Assembly (NCBI GenBank): GCA_028869495.1
Contig: JAGWRY010000445.1
Span: 1 to 10,965 of the forward strand
Reading direction: 5' to 3'
DNA: 10,965 nt
Source: Elusimicrobiota bacterium
GTDB lineage: Bacteria; Elusimicrobiota; Elusimicrobia; UBA1565; UBA9628
Part shown: piece by piece, positions 1 through 7,610 of the stretch
Layout: every line of letters starts with the position of its first letter
Position numbering within the stretch: the first letter of the stretch is position 1
Notes under the pieces: model-generated
Told to the model about the DNA's origin: nothing
Databases searched by the model: none
The model's input: the letters and a program-made list of their open reading frames with translations, nothing else
Made by a program: the position numbers and the translations under genes

Positions 1-1
1 C

Positions 2-178
2 GACGCCGCCCCGTCGCCCCGGCGCGGACGCGCGCTGACGGACTTCGACGAGTCCTCCTCGCCGGGCGGCGACGCCTCGCCGGCCTCGCGCGCTCCCGCC
101 GCCGCGCCCGCGCCCGGCCGGAAGCCGGCCCCGAAGGAGCGGCAGACCGGAGCCGAGGACTCCGACTTCATCCAATGA
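2..178 (+). CDS. C-terminal tail of an unidentified upstream protein (5' end outside window)
   Basis: An open frame enters from the left edge and ends at the TGA at 176-178, overlapping the gatA ATG (175-177) as ATGA. Nearly every third codon position is G or C, which supports it as the real frame over the equally open gatA frame. The 58 visible residues are low-complexity, rich in Pro, Ala, Ser and Arg, and end in an acidic stretch (EDSDFIQ). This looks like a disordered C-terminal extension with no recognisable domain. gatC often lies directly upstream of gatA, but GatC is a compact protein of about 95 residues and this tail does not look like its usual C-terminus. I do not assign a function. 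Confidence 0.6.
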   Translation, partial: DAAPSPRRGRALTDFDESSSPGGDASPASRAPAAAPAPGRKPAPKERQTGAEDSDFIQ

Positions 179-1629
179 GCGCCGACTGGACCCGCGAGTC
201 CGCCGCGCGGATCGCCGACGCGGTGCGCCGGGGAGAGACCTCCGCCGAGGAGGTCGCCCGCGCGCATCTGGGCCGCGTCGAGACGGCCGAGCCGACGGTC
301 CGGGCCTTCCTGGCCGTCCTGAAGGACTCCGCCCTCGAGTCCGCCCGCGCCGTCGACGCCAAGCGCCGGGCCGGCCGGCCCCTCGGGGCCCTGGCGGGCG
401 TGCCGGTCGCCCTCAAGGACAACCTCCAGCTCGAGGGCGTCGAGACGACCTGCGCGTCGAGGATCCTGAAGGGCCACGTCGCCGCCTACGACGCGACCGC
501 CGTCCGGCGCCTGAAGGACGCCGACGCGGTGTTCCTCGGCAAGACGAACCTCGACGAGTTCGCGATGGGCTCCTCGACCGAGAACTCGGCCTTCCAGAAG
601 ACGACGAACCCGTGGGACCCGGCGCGCGTGCCCGGCGGCTCGTCCGGGGGCTCCGCCGCGGCCGTCGCCGCGCGCATGGCCCCTCTGGCCCTCGGCTCCG
701 ACACCGGCGGCTCGATCCGCCAGCCGGCCTCGTTCTGCGGCGTCGTGGGCCTCAAGCCCACCTACGGCCGCGTCTCGCGCTACGGCCTGATCGCCTTCGC
801 CTCGTCCTTGGACCAGATCGGCCCGTTCTCGCGCACCGTCGAGGACGCGGCGCTGGCCCTGTCGGTCGTCGGCGGGCACGACCCGCTCGACACGACCTCG
901 GCCGACCGCCCGGCCCCCGCCGTCGGCGCCGCGCCGAAGGACCTCAAAGGGCTGCGCGTCGGCCTGCCGCGCGAGTACTTCATCGAGGGCCTCGACCCCG
1001 AGATCGCGGCCGCCGTGCGCGCCGCCGTCGACGTCCTGAAGTCCCTCGGCGCGACGGTGCGCGAAGTGTCCCTGCCTCATTCGAAGTACGCGCTGGCCGC
1101 CTACTACATCATCGCGCCGTCGGAGGCCAGCTCGAACCTCGCGCGCTACGACGGCATCCGCTACGGCTTCGTCGACCGCTCCGCGGCGAGCCTCGAGGAG
1201 GTCTACGAGGCGACGCGCGCGGCCTTCGGCCCCGAGGTCAAGCGCCGCATCATGCTCGGCACCTACGCGCTCTCGTCGGGCTACTACGACGCGTACTACG
1301 CGAAGGCCCAGCGCGTGCGCACGCTCGTCGCCGGGGACTTCAAGGCGGCCTTCCGCGACGTCGACGTGATCGCCGCGCCCGCGACCCCGACCCCGCCCTT
1401 CCGCTTCGGCGAGAAGACCGACGACCCGGTCGCGATGTACCTGTCCGACGTGTTCACGATCCCGTCGAACCTGGCCGGAAACGCCTCGATCTCGATCCCG
1501 TGCGGCCTGTCGTCGAGCGGCCTGCCGCTGGGCCTCCAGCTGATCGCCGACCACTTCGGCGAGGAGACCCTGTTCCGGGCCGCGCGCGCCTTCGAGTCGG
1601 CGCGCCCCTTCCCCAGCCTCAACGGATGA
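175..1629 (+). CDS. gatA: Asp-tRNA(Asn)/Glu-tRNA(Gln) amidotransferase subunit A
   Basis: This is the glutaminase/amidase subunit of the cytosolic GatCAB complex. It releases ammonia from Gln (or Asn), which is channelled to GatB to amidate misacylated Glu-tRNA(Gln) or Asp-tRNA(Asn). The 484 residues match the usual GatA length. The amidase-signature Ser-cisSer-Lys triad is visible: Lys81 in ALKDN, cis-Ser156 in the GGSSGGS loop, and nucleophile Ser180 in DTGGSIRQPA. The spacing matches S. aureus GatA (K79/S154/S178, from memory). Family blocks LGKTNLDEFAMGSSTENSAF (121-140) and GVVGLKPTYGRVSRYG (about 189-204) are intact. The ATG at 175 is chosen because it overlaps the upstream stop and begins the normal N-terminal helix. 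There is no good Shine-Dalgarno (a GAGGA lies about 15 nt away), so translational coupling is likely. The 3' end overlaps the Nudix gene by ATGA. Confidence 0.97.
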   Translation: MSADWTRESAARIADAVRRGETSAEEVARAHLGRVETAEPTVRAFLAVLKDSALESARAVDAKRRAGRPLGALAGVPVALKDNLQLEGVETTCASRILKGHVAAYDATAVRRLKDADAVFLGKTNLDEFAMGSSTENSAFQKTTNPWDPARVPGGSSGGSAAAVAARMAPLALGSDTGGSIRQPASFCGVVGLKPTYGRVSRYGLIAFASSLDQIGPFSRTVEDAALALSVVGGHDPLDTTSADRPAPAVGAAPKDLKGLRVGLPREYFIEGLDPEIAAAVRAAVDVLKSLGATVREVSLPHSKYALAAYYIIAPSEASSNLARYDGIRYGFVDRSAASLEEVYEATRAAFGPEVKRRIMLGTYALSSGYYDAYYAKAQRVRTLVAGDFKAAFRDVDVIAAPATPTPPFRFGEKTDDPVAMYLSDVFTIPSNLAGNASISIPCGLSSSGLPLGLQLIADHFGEETLFRAARAFESARPFPSLNG

Positions 1630-2087
1630 CGTCCCGGGAGCGCGCGGCGGGCGGCGTCGTCGCCCGCGGGGGAAAGGTCCTGCTCGTGCGCGTCGAGAAC
1701 CTGGAGGGGCGCGTCCTGTGGACCTTCCCGAAGGGGCATCTCGAGGCGGGCGAGCGCTGGCGGGACGCCGCCCTGCGCGAGGTCGAGGAGGAGACCGGCT
1801 GGCTCTGCCGCACCCGCGGACGTCTGGCCGAGATCCGCTATCGTTTTAGAAGGAAGGGCCGGCCGGTCGCCAAGCGCGTCGTCTGGTTCCGGATGGAGCC
1901 GCTCGAGAGGACGGGCAAGCCCGACGCCGACGAGATCCTCGCCGCGCGCTGGTTCCCGGCCGCCGCCGCGGCGCGCGCGCTCGGCTATCCGAACGACCGG
2001 CGCCTGCTCGCCCGCTGGCGGACGGGCGGAGAGACCCCGGTCACGCGCCGGGTGACCGCGCCGGCCTGGAAAAAGGGCCGGAAATAG
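1626..2087 (+). CDS. Nudix hydrolase (Ap4A-hydrolase/MutT-like)
   Basis: A 153-residue single-domain Nudix protein. Such enzymes cleave nucleoside diphosphates linked to another moiety, using Mg2+ bound by the Nudix helix. The full box GX5EX7REUXEEXGU is present at residues 37-59 (from GHLEAGE to REVEEETGW). It is preceded by LWTFPKGHLE, a form common in bacterial diadenosine-polyphosphate hydrolases and related MutT-like proteins. The true substrate (Ap4A, a damaged nucleotide, an NDP-sugar) cannot be read from the sequence. The C-terminus is basic (ends in WKKGRK). The start ATG overlaps the gatA stop as ATGA and has no clear ribosome site, so translation is probably coupled to gatA. Lying between gatA and gatB, it is cotranscribed with tRNA amidation genes. 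A link to dinucleotide by-products of aminoacyl-tRNA synthetases is possible but is only inference. Confidence 0.92.
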   Translation: MTSRERAAGGVVARGGKVLLVRVENLEGRVLWTFPKGHLEAGERWRDAALREVEEETGWLCRTRGRLAEIRYRFRRKGRPVAKRVVWFRMEPLERTGKPDADEILAARWFPAAAAARALGYPNDRRLLARWRTGGETPVTRRVTAPAWKKGRK

Positions 2088-2125
2088 TCCACACTAGGAG
2101 CCGGGAGCCGTCCCCGGGAAGCGCC

Positions 2126-3580
2126 ATGAAACAGTACGAATTGGTCGTCGGCCTCGAAGTCCACGTGCAGCTGGCCTCGCGGACCAAGCTCTTCTGCGCC
2201 TGCCCGACGGACGGCTTCGGCGCCGAGCCCAACAGCCGGATCTGCCCGGTCTGCACCGCCCAGCCGGGCTCCCTGCCGGTCCTCAACCGCCGCGCGGTCG
2301 AGCTCGCGTACCGGGCCGCGCTGGCCCTCGGCGGGGACCTGGCCGGGACCTCGGTCTTCGCGCGCAAGAACTACTTCTATCCGGACCTGCCGAAGGCCTA
2401 CCAGATCTCGCAGTACGACCAGCCGTTCTGCACGGGCGCGCGCCTGGAGATCCGCGTCAAGGACGCCGCGCCGCGGACGATCGGCATCACGCGCATCCAT
2501 CTCGAGGAGGACGCGGGCAAGCTCCTGCACGAGGTCGGCGCGATCAAGCTCGACGGCTCGCTCGTCGACTTCAACCGCGCCGGCGTCCCTCTCATCGAGA
2601 TCGTCTCGGAGCCGCAGATCCGCGCCTCCGACGAGGCCTACGCGTACCTGACCGCGCTGAAGGAGGTCGTCTCGGCCGTCGGCGCGTCGCGCTGCGACAT
2701 GGAGAAGGGCGAGATGCGCTGCGACGCGAACGTCTCGGTCCGCCCCGCGGGCTCGGACAAGTTCGGCACGCGCGCCGAGATCAAGAACCTGAACTCGTTC
2801 AAGAACGTCAAGGACGCGATCGACTACGAGTTCCGCCGCCAGGTCCAGCTCCTCGAGTCCGGCGGCCGCGTCGTCCAGGAGACGCGCCTGTGGAGCGCCG
2901 AGACCGCCGAGACGCGCTCGATGCGCTCGAAGGAGGAGGCGCACGACTACCGCTACTTCCCGGACCCGGACCTGGTCCCGCTGACCGCGGACGCGGCCTT
3001 CGTCGCCTCGTTGAAGTCTTCCCTGCCCGAGCTGCCGTCGGCGCGGCGCGCGCGCTTCTCGGCCGAGCTGGGACTCTCCGCCTACGACGCCGAGGTCCTG
3101 ACCGGAAGTCTCGCGCTCGCCGACTACTTCGAGAAGGCCGCGGCCGCCGCGCCGAAGGGCGCGGTCAAGACGGTCGCCAACCTGATCGGGACCGAGTTCC
3201 TGGGGAAGCTGAACTCGGAGGGCGTCGAGATCGACGAGGCTCCGGTGAAGGCCGAGGGCGTCGGCGGCTTGGCGGCGATGGTCGCCGACGGGACCGTTTC
3301 CAGCAAGCTCGCCAAAGACATGTTCGCGAAGATGTGGGAGACCGGCGCCGATCCGAAGACCGTCCTGGCTCAGGTCGGCGGCGGTCAGATATCGGACGAC
3401 AAGCAGGTGAGGGACTGGGTTCGGCAGGCGGTCGCCGCGAACCCGAAGGCCGCGGAGGACCTGAAGGGCGGCAAGCAGGCCGCGATCGGCGCGCTCGTCG
3501 GGGCCGTGATGAAGCTCTCGAAGGGGAAGGCGAACCCGGGGCTCGTCAACAAGCTGATCAAGGAGGCCGTCCAGTCATGA
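2126..3580 (+). CDS. gatB: Asp-tRNA(Asn)/Glu-tRNA(Gln) amidotransferase subunit B
   Basis: The tRNA-binding kinase/transamidase subunit of GatCAB. It activates the Glu or Asp carboxylate on misacylated tRNA with ATP, then amidates it with ammonia from GatA. It has 484 residues, the normal length. The N-terminal signature VVGLEVHVQL (residues 7-16) is present. A CxC...CPxC zinc site is formed by Cys24, Cys26, Cys40 and Cys43. Other conserved blocks are RKNYFYPDLPKAYQISQYDQP and HLEEDAGK (residues about 80-132), and DYRYFPDPDLVPL near 273-285. The C-terminal third has the helical domain and the YqeY-like tail (GALVGAVMKLSKGKANPGLVNKLIKE). It starts 38 nt after the Nudix stop with a weak GGGAAG site at 2116-2121. 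Its 3' end carries AGGAGG and overlaps the next gene by ATGA. Confidence 0.97.
   Translation: MKQYELVVGLEVHVQLASRTKLFCACPTDGFGAEPNSRICPVCTAQPGSLPVLNRRAVELAYRAALALGGDLAGTSVFARKNYFYPDLPKAYQISQYDQPFCTGARLEIRVKDAAPRTIGITRIHLEEDAGKLLHEVGAIKLDGSLVDFNRAGVPLIEIVSEPQIRASDEAYAYLTALKEVVSAVGASRCDMEKGEMRCDANVSVRPAGSDKFGTRAEIKNLNSFKNVKDAIDYEFRRQVQLLESGGRVVQETRLWSAETAETRSMRSKEEAHDYRYFPDPDLVPLTADAAFVASLKSSLPELPSARRARFSAELGLSAYDAEVLTGSLALADYFEKAAAAAPKGAVKTVANLIGTEFLGKLNSEGVEIDEAPVKAEGVGGLAAMVADGTVSSKLAKDMFAKMWETGADPKTVLAQVGGGQISDDKQVRDWVRQAVAANPKAAEDLKGGKQAAIGALVGAVMKLSKGKANPGLVNKLIKEAVQS
3561..3566 (+). promoter_or_regulatory. Shine-Dalgarno for the NHL/transglutaminase gene, inside gatB
   Basis: AGGAGG lies 10 nt before the ATG at 3577, within the last codons of gatB. 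With the ATGA stop/start overlap it fixes the start of the downstream secreted protein and suggests reinitiation or coupled translation. Confidence 0.7.
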
Positions 3581-6500
3581 CGCGAACCGCGCTCTTTCTC
3601 GCCGCGCTCGTCCTCGCCGCGCTTCCGGCGCGGGCCTACGACACGATCCGATTCCTGAAGCCGATCTCGGGCGGCGAGCTCTCCCGCCCGGAGGCGGCGG
3701 CCGCTTCGGCGGATCGCCTGTACGTCCTCGACGTCAGGAAGGACCGGATGCTGATCTACGGCGCGGACGGCGCCCTGCTGAAGGCCGTCGGCGGACGCGG
3801 CTCCGGACCGGGCCGCTTCCGCGACCCGCGCGGCGTCGCGATCGGCCCGCGCGGCCGGGTCTACGTCGCGGACTCGGGCAACGACCGCGTGCAGATCTTC
3901 GACCGCGACGGCGGCTTCGTCTCCCAGTTCGGCGCGAAAGGCTCCGAGCCCGGGCGCCTGCGCGACCCCGAGTCGCTCGCGGTCGGCGTCGACGGCCGCA
4001 TCTACGTCGCGGACACCGGCAACGACCGGCTCCAGGTGTTCACCGAGCAGGGGATCCTGCTGTTCGCGTTCGGCGGCAAGGGAAAGCTCCCGGGGCAGTT
4101 CCGCTCGCCGACGCGCGTCGCCGTCGACCCGTCCGACGACGTCTACGTCCTCGACTCCGGCAACGGCCGCGTGCAGAAGTTCGACGCGTCGGCGCGCTTC
4201 GTCCGCCAGTACGAGACGGAGGGCAACGACTTCGCGGCGGACTCGTACGGGTTCCTGTACCTGCTCGACGGCCGCAACGGCAAGGTCGCCGAGGTCGCGC
4301 CGGACGGCGCGGTCCTCGGCCGCTTCGGCTCGTACGGCTCCGGCGTCGGCCAGCTGAAGAAGGCCGAGGGGATCGCGATCGCGCCGGACGGGACGCTGAT
4401 CGTCCTGGACACCGGCAACGACCGCGTCCTGCGCGCGGTGATGACCGACAAGCTGAAGACGACGCCCCTGCCGCTGAACTCGCGCACGAAGATGACGGTC
4501 ACCGGCCCGAGCCGCGCCTGGCCGGTCGCCGCGACGGCGCTGGCCGCGTACGGGGACTCGCTCTACGCGTACCTGCCGAAGGGCGGGCCGTTCGTCGTCG
4601 TCGGCCCGGACGGCCAGATCGAGAAGCGCTTCGGCAAGGAGGGCAAGGGCGAGTCCGACACCCGCGCGGCCGCCGGGATCGCGGCGAGCGCGAGCCTCGG
4701 CTTCTTCGCCTCCGACCCGGAGCTGAGCCGCCTCCAGCGCTTCACGCTGGACGGCGAGTGGAAGTCGGACATCGGCGAGAAGCAGGGCTTCTTCGACAGC
4801 CGCTCGAAGGAGGGGCGCGTCGACGACCCGCGGGGCGTCGCGGTCAACGACAAGGGCACCGTGTACGTCGCCGACGCCGGCAACCGCCGCGTCGACGCGT
4901 TCAGCCCGCAGGGAGTGTTCCTGTTCGCGATCGGCCCGAAGCTCGGTTCCTTCGACCTGCAGAAGCCGGTCGCCCTGGCCTGGGATCCGGGCGGGTTCCT
5001 GTACTTCGTCGACGCCGGCCTGAGGAAGGTCTTCAAGGTCGAGCCGTCCGGCGCGCTCGTCGCGTCGTGGGGCGAGGAGGGGGACGGCCCCGGCCGCTTC
5101 GAGTCGCCGGCCTCGATCGCGTTCGACGGCGAGAACTACCTCTACGTCCTGGACTCGGCCCTGCGCCGCGTCAGCGTGTTCACGAAGGACGGGAATTGGC
5201 TGACCGACTTCTTCGCGGGCGGCGACCAGGAGCGCGAGCTCGAGCGCCCCGTCGCGCTCGCCGTGCAGGGACAGAAGCTCGTGATCGCCGACGCGGGGCG
5301 CGCGAGCCTGGTCTCCTACGACCTGCACCCCCAGCTCGCGGCCCCGGCCGAGATCTCGACGTCGACGAAGCAGGGGATCGTCTCGCTGAGCTGGCAGCCG
5401 GTCGCCGACTCGTGGACCGACTCCTACGAGGTCTACCGCGCGAGCGAGCCGGCCGGGCCGTACGCCGAGGTCGCGAGCGTCGACAAGCCCGCGTACCAGG
5501 ATTCGGACGTCGCGTCCTACGAGACGTACTGGTACCGGGTCGCGACGCGGGCCAAGACGAAGGACTTGGGACCGTGGAGCCTGCCGGTCCCGACCTTCGT
5601 CTCCGGCGAGTTCAACCGCGCGCCGATCGAGATCTCGTCGATCACCCTCGGCAACGTCTTCGCGGCGAAGTACAAATGGTACCTGACGCATCCGGCGGGG
5701 AGCATGTCGGTGACGAACAACGTCAACGTCCCGTTCCTGAACGTCAAGGCGACCTTCAAGCTGAAGGACTACATGGACTTCGGCTTCGACACGGTGATCG
5801 ACAAGCTCGAGCCCAAGCAGACCGTCGAGATCCCGCTGATCGCGACGCTGAACAACAAGGTCCTCGACGTGACCGAGGACACCCCGATCCAGGCCGAGTT
5901 CAAGCTCAGCTACTACGAGAACGGTCAGGCGCGCGAGGTCACGCTGACCAAGCCCCTGCGCCTGTACTCGCGCAACGCGATCACGTGGGACGACCCCCGC
6001 AAGCTCGCGAGCTTCATCACGTACAAGGACGACCCGGTCAAGGCCTTCAAGCCCGTCGTGGCCGCCTCCTACGAGAGCCGTCCGGCGCGCTTCCTGAACG
6101 GGAACGCGCTGACGGCGCTGAAGCTCTGGGACGCGCTCGGCGCCTACGGGCTCAAGTACGCGGCGAACCCCGCCAACCCGTTCGAGACCGCGCACGACGA
6201 CCCGAGCTTCCCGGTCGACTACACGCAGTATCCGCGCGAGACGCTCCAGCGCAAGACCGGGCAGTGCTCGGACCTGGCGTCCCTGTACGCGGCGCTCCTC
6301 GAGGACAACGACGTCCCCGTCGCCCTGCTCGACTACCCCGGCCACATCACGCTGATGCTCGACACCGGCGCGGCGGACCCGGCCGAGGCGGGCCTGCCGG
6401 CGGACCTGCTCGTCCAGCACGACGGGACGATGTGGCTGCCGGTCGAGGTCACCTACGTGGGCCGGCCGTTCCTCGACGCGGTCTCGAAGGCGGCCTACGC

Positions 6501-7062
6501 CTATCGCGCGGAGGCGGACAAGGGGCGCGTGAAGATCTACGACGTCGACGCGGCCTTCCGCGAGTACGAGCCGGTCACGATGCCGCCGTCCTCCTTCGCG
6601 CCGGTCCTGCCGCCCGCGGCGGAGCTCGAGAAGGCGTACGACGCGCAGGTCGGCGAGCTGGCGAAGGCGCGCTACAAGTTCCTGAAGGGGAAGTGGGAGG
6701 AGGCCGAGCGCGCGGGCGATCCCGCCGCGCGCTTCCAGCTCGGGGTCGTCGAGTACCAGTACGGCGACCTGGACGCGGCCGAGAAGTCTTTCGGCCGGGT
6801 CCTCGCGCTCAAGCCCGACGACGCGCTGGCGCTCGGCGACCTGGGCGCGATCTCCTTCCTGCGCGGCGACTACGCGCAGGCCCTGCTCCGATTCGAGAAG
6901 TCGACCGCCGCCGACCCGGGCGACGCCGACGTCTGGCTGAACCTCGTGAAGACGGCCGTCAAGCTCAAGCAGGGAGACCAGGCCCGCGCGTACGGCGCGA
7001 AGGCCGTCGCGCTCGACCCGGGCTATCAGCCGTACGTCGACGCGCTCGTGCAGGGACTGTAG
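3577..7062 (+). CDS. Secreted multidomain protein: signal peptide, two NHL-type propellers, FN3, transglutaminase-like, TPR
   Basis: A 1161-residue protein. Residues 1-20 are a Sec signal peptide (basic start, LFLAALVLAAL core, cleavage after ARA), so it acts outside the cytoplasm. About 25-288 holds six NHL-type repeats (YVADSGNDRVQIF-like); about 314-588 holds six more divergent ones, suggesting two six-bladed beta-propellers. About 589-675 is an FN3 domain (LSWQPV...SYEVYRAS...YWYRV). About 682-825 is beta-rich and unassigned. About 832-1008 is transglutaminase-like, with a plausible triad Cys897 (GQCSDLAS), His923 (GHITLML) and Glu957 (WLPVEVT). About 1042-1161 holds TPRs (LGVVEYQYGDLDAAEKSFGRVLALKP). 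Papain-like proteases and crosslinking enzymes share the transglutaminase fold, so peptidase, crosslinking or a non-catalytic role are all open. Propellers, FN3 and TPR suggest binding to polysaccharide or protein partners. It follows gatB by ATGA overlap, and a small secreted protein starts 8 nt after its stop. Confidence 0.9.
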   Translation: MTRTALFLAALVLAALPARAYDTIRFLKPISGGELSRPEAAAASADRLYVLDVRKDRMLIYGADGALLKAVGGRGSGPGRFRDPRGVAIGPRGRVYVADSGNDRVQIFDRDGGFVSQFGAKGSEPGRLRDPESLAVGVDGRIYVADTGNDRLQVFTEQGILLFAFGGKGKLPGQFRSPTRVAVDPSDDVYVLDSGNGRVQKFDASARFVRQYETEGNDFAADSYGFLYLLDGRNGKVAEVAPDGAVLGRFGSYGSGVGQLKKAEGIAIAPDGTLIVLDTGNDRVLRAVMTDKLKTTPLPLNSRTKMTVTGPSRAWPVAATALAAYGDSLYAYLPKGGPFVVVGPDGQIEKRFGKEGKGESDTRAAAGIAASASLGFFASDPELSRLQRFTLDGEWKSDIGEKQGFFDSRSKEGRVDDPRGVAVNDKGTVYVADAGNRRVDAFSPQGVFLFAIGPKLGSFDLQKPVALAWDPGGFLYFVDAGLRKVFKVEPSGALVASWGEEGDGPGRFESPASIAFDGENYLYVLDSALRRVSVFTKDGNWLTDFFAGGDQERELERPVALAVQGQKLVIADAGRASLVSYDLHPQLAAPAEISTSTKQGIVSLSWQPVADSWTDSYEVYRASEPAGPYAEVASVDKPAYQDSDVASYETYWYRVATRAKTKDLGPWSLPVPTFVSGEFNRAPIEISSITLGNVFAAKYKWYLTHPAGSMSVTNNVNVPFLNVKATFKLKDYMDFGFDTVIDKLEPKQTVEIPLIATLNNKVLDVTEDTPIQAEFKLSYYENGQAREVTLTKPLRLYSRNAITWDDPRKLASFITYKDDPVKAFKPVVAASYESRPARFLNGNALTALKLWDALGAYGLKYAANPANPFETAHDDPSFPVDYTQYPRETLQRKTGQCSDLASLYAALLEDNDVPVALLDYPGHITLMLDTGAADPAEAGLPADLLVQHDGTMWLPVEVTYVGRPFLDAVSKAAYAYRAEADKGRVKIYDVDAAFREYEPVTMPPSSFAPVLPPAAELEKAYDAQVGELAKARYKFLKGKWEEAERAGDPAARFQLGVVEYQYGDLDAAEKSFGRVLALKPDDALALGDLGAISFLRGDYAQALLRFEKSTAADPGDADVWLNLVKTAVKLKQGDQARAYGAKAVALDPGYQPYVDALVQGL

Positions 7063-7067
7063 GGGGG
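7061..7067 (+). promoter_or_regulatory. Purine-rich ribosome binding site of the small secreted protein gene
   Basis: AGGGGGG overlaps the TAG stop of the large upstream gene and lies 3 nt before the ATG at 7071. The spacing is short, but it is the only candidate and supports coupled translation of the two secreted proteins. Confidence 0.45.
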
Positions 7068-7070
7068 ATT

Positions 7071-7586
7071 ATGAAGACCGAGTTCGCCGCCGCCGCGCTC
7101 GCGGCTCTGCTGTCGGCCGCGCCCGCGCTCGCCGCTCCGAAGGCGGAACGCGCGGCGGAGGGGGCGCCCGCGCGTTCCGAGGGGAAGAAGGCCGCGGAGC
7201 CGGCCCCGACCTTGCGCCAGTCCGTGATGAGCTTCTTCAAGAACCTGCGGCAGGCGCTGTCCGAGTCGGCCGTCGCCGGCGAGCAGAAGCGCTTCCGCGG
7301 CGGCAGCGTCGCCGCGGTGCGCGGCGCGGACCAGTACTCGGGCCTGTCCGATCCGGACGAGCCGATCCTGGTCGGGAGCCCGCGCTGGGAAAAGGCCCGC
7401 CGCGACCGCGCCGACGACGCCGCGCTCGCGAAGGCGGTGGACCTGATCCTGTCCGGGAAGTCCGCCGCCGGGCTCAAGGCCTTGGAGGACTTCCAGTCCG
7501 CGCACCCGAAGTACCACGATCCGGCCCAGCTCGAGCGCGCGATCGCGCAGGCGAAGACCCTGGCCGGCGGAGCGGCGAAGCCCTAG
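7071..7586 (+). CDS. Small secreted alpha-helical protein of unknown function
   Basis: A 171-residue protein I do not recognise. Residues 1-21 form a clear Sec signal peptide (MKTEF, an Ala/Leu core, cleavage after ALA). An Ala/Lys/Glu-rich linker follows to about residue 45. Residues about 47-100 contain SVMSFFKNLRQALSES, then a short segment with VAGEQKRFRGGSVAAVRG. The last 60 residues are helical (ALAKAVDLILSGKSAAGLKALEDFQSAHPK...LERAIAQAKTLA), resembling one degenerate TPR-like helix pair. VAAVRG faintly recalls FecR-type domains, but it is too short to assign. No cysteine suggests a lipoprotein or disulfide bond. It begins 8 nt after the propeller/transglutaminase gene and is the last gene of the plus-strand unit, so it could be a partner or substrate of that protein. 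Confidence 0.8.
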   Translation: MKTEFAAAALAALLSAAPALAAPKAERAAEGAPARSEGKKAAEPAPTLRQSVMSFFKNLRQALSESAVAGEQKRFRGGSVAAVRGADQYSGLSDPDEPILVGSPRWEKARRDRADDAALAKAVDLILSGKSAAGLKALEDFQSAHPKYHDPAQLERAIAQAKTLAGGAAKP

Positions 7587-7591
7587 GGCGC

Positions 7592-7610
7592 GGCCGGACT
7601 AGCGCCGGCC
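7592..7610. terminator. GC hairpin between convergent transcription units (possible bidirectional terminator)
   Basis: GGCCGG (7592-7597) and CCGGCC (7605-7610) form a 6-bp perfect stem with a 7-nt loop, lying across the stop codon of the minus-strand gene. The gap between the convergent stops is only 12 nt. There is no T-tract on either side, so it is not a canonical intrinsic terminator. Position is the main support. Confidence 0.3.

Noticed and set aside
2088..2125. Possible promoter or hairpin in the 38-nt gap before gatB (CCGGG...CCCGG)
   Set aside because: The stem is only 5 bp and no convincing -35/-10 pair is visible. The spacing fits a simple intercistronic gap.
2890..3576. N-terminal extension of the propeller protein in the same frame through gatB
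   Set aside because: The extension is Arg/Gly-rich shadow sequence of gatB. The ATG at 3577 has AGGAGG upstream and starts a signal peptide.
3385..6420. A 1011-codon open frame on the minus strand opposite gatB and the propeller gene
   Set aside because: It is a mirror of GC-rich codon use on the other strand. The translation is Arg/Leu/Val/Asp-rich with no domain, while the plus strand has clear NHL, FN3 and transglutaminase motifs.
4758..7070. A long plus-strand frame running into the 171-residue gene, which would make that protein 942 residues
   Set aside because: The upstream part is Arg/Gly-rich out-of-frame reading of the propeller gene. The ATG at 7071 begins a clean signal peptide with a ribosome site, so it is the start.
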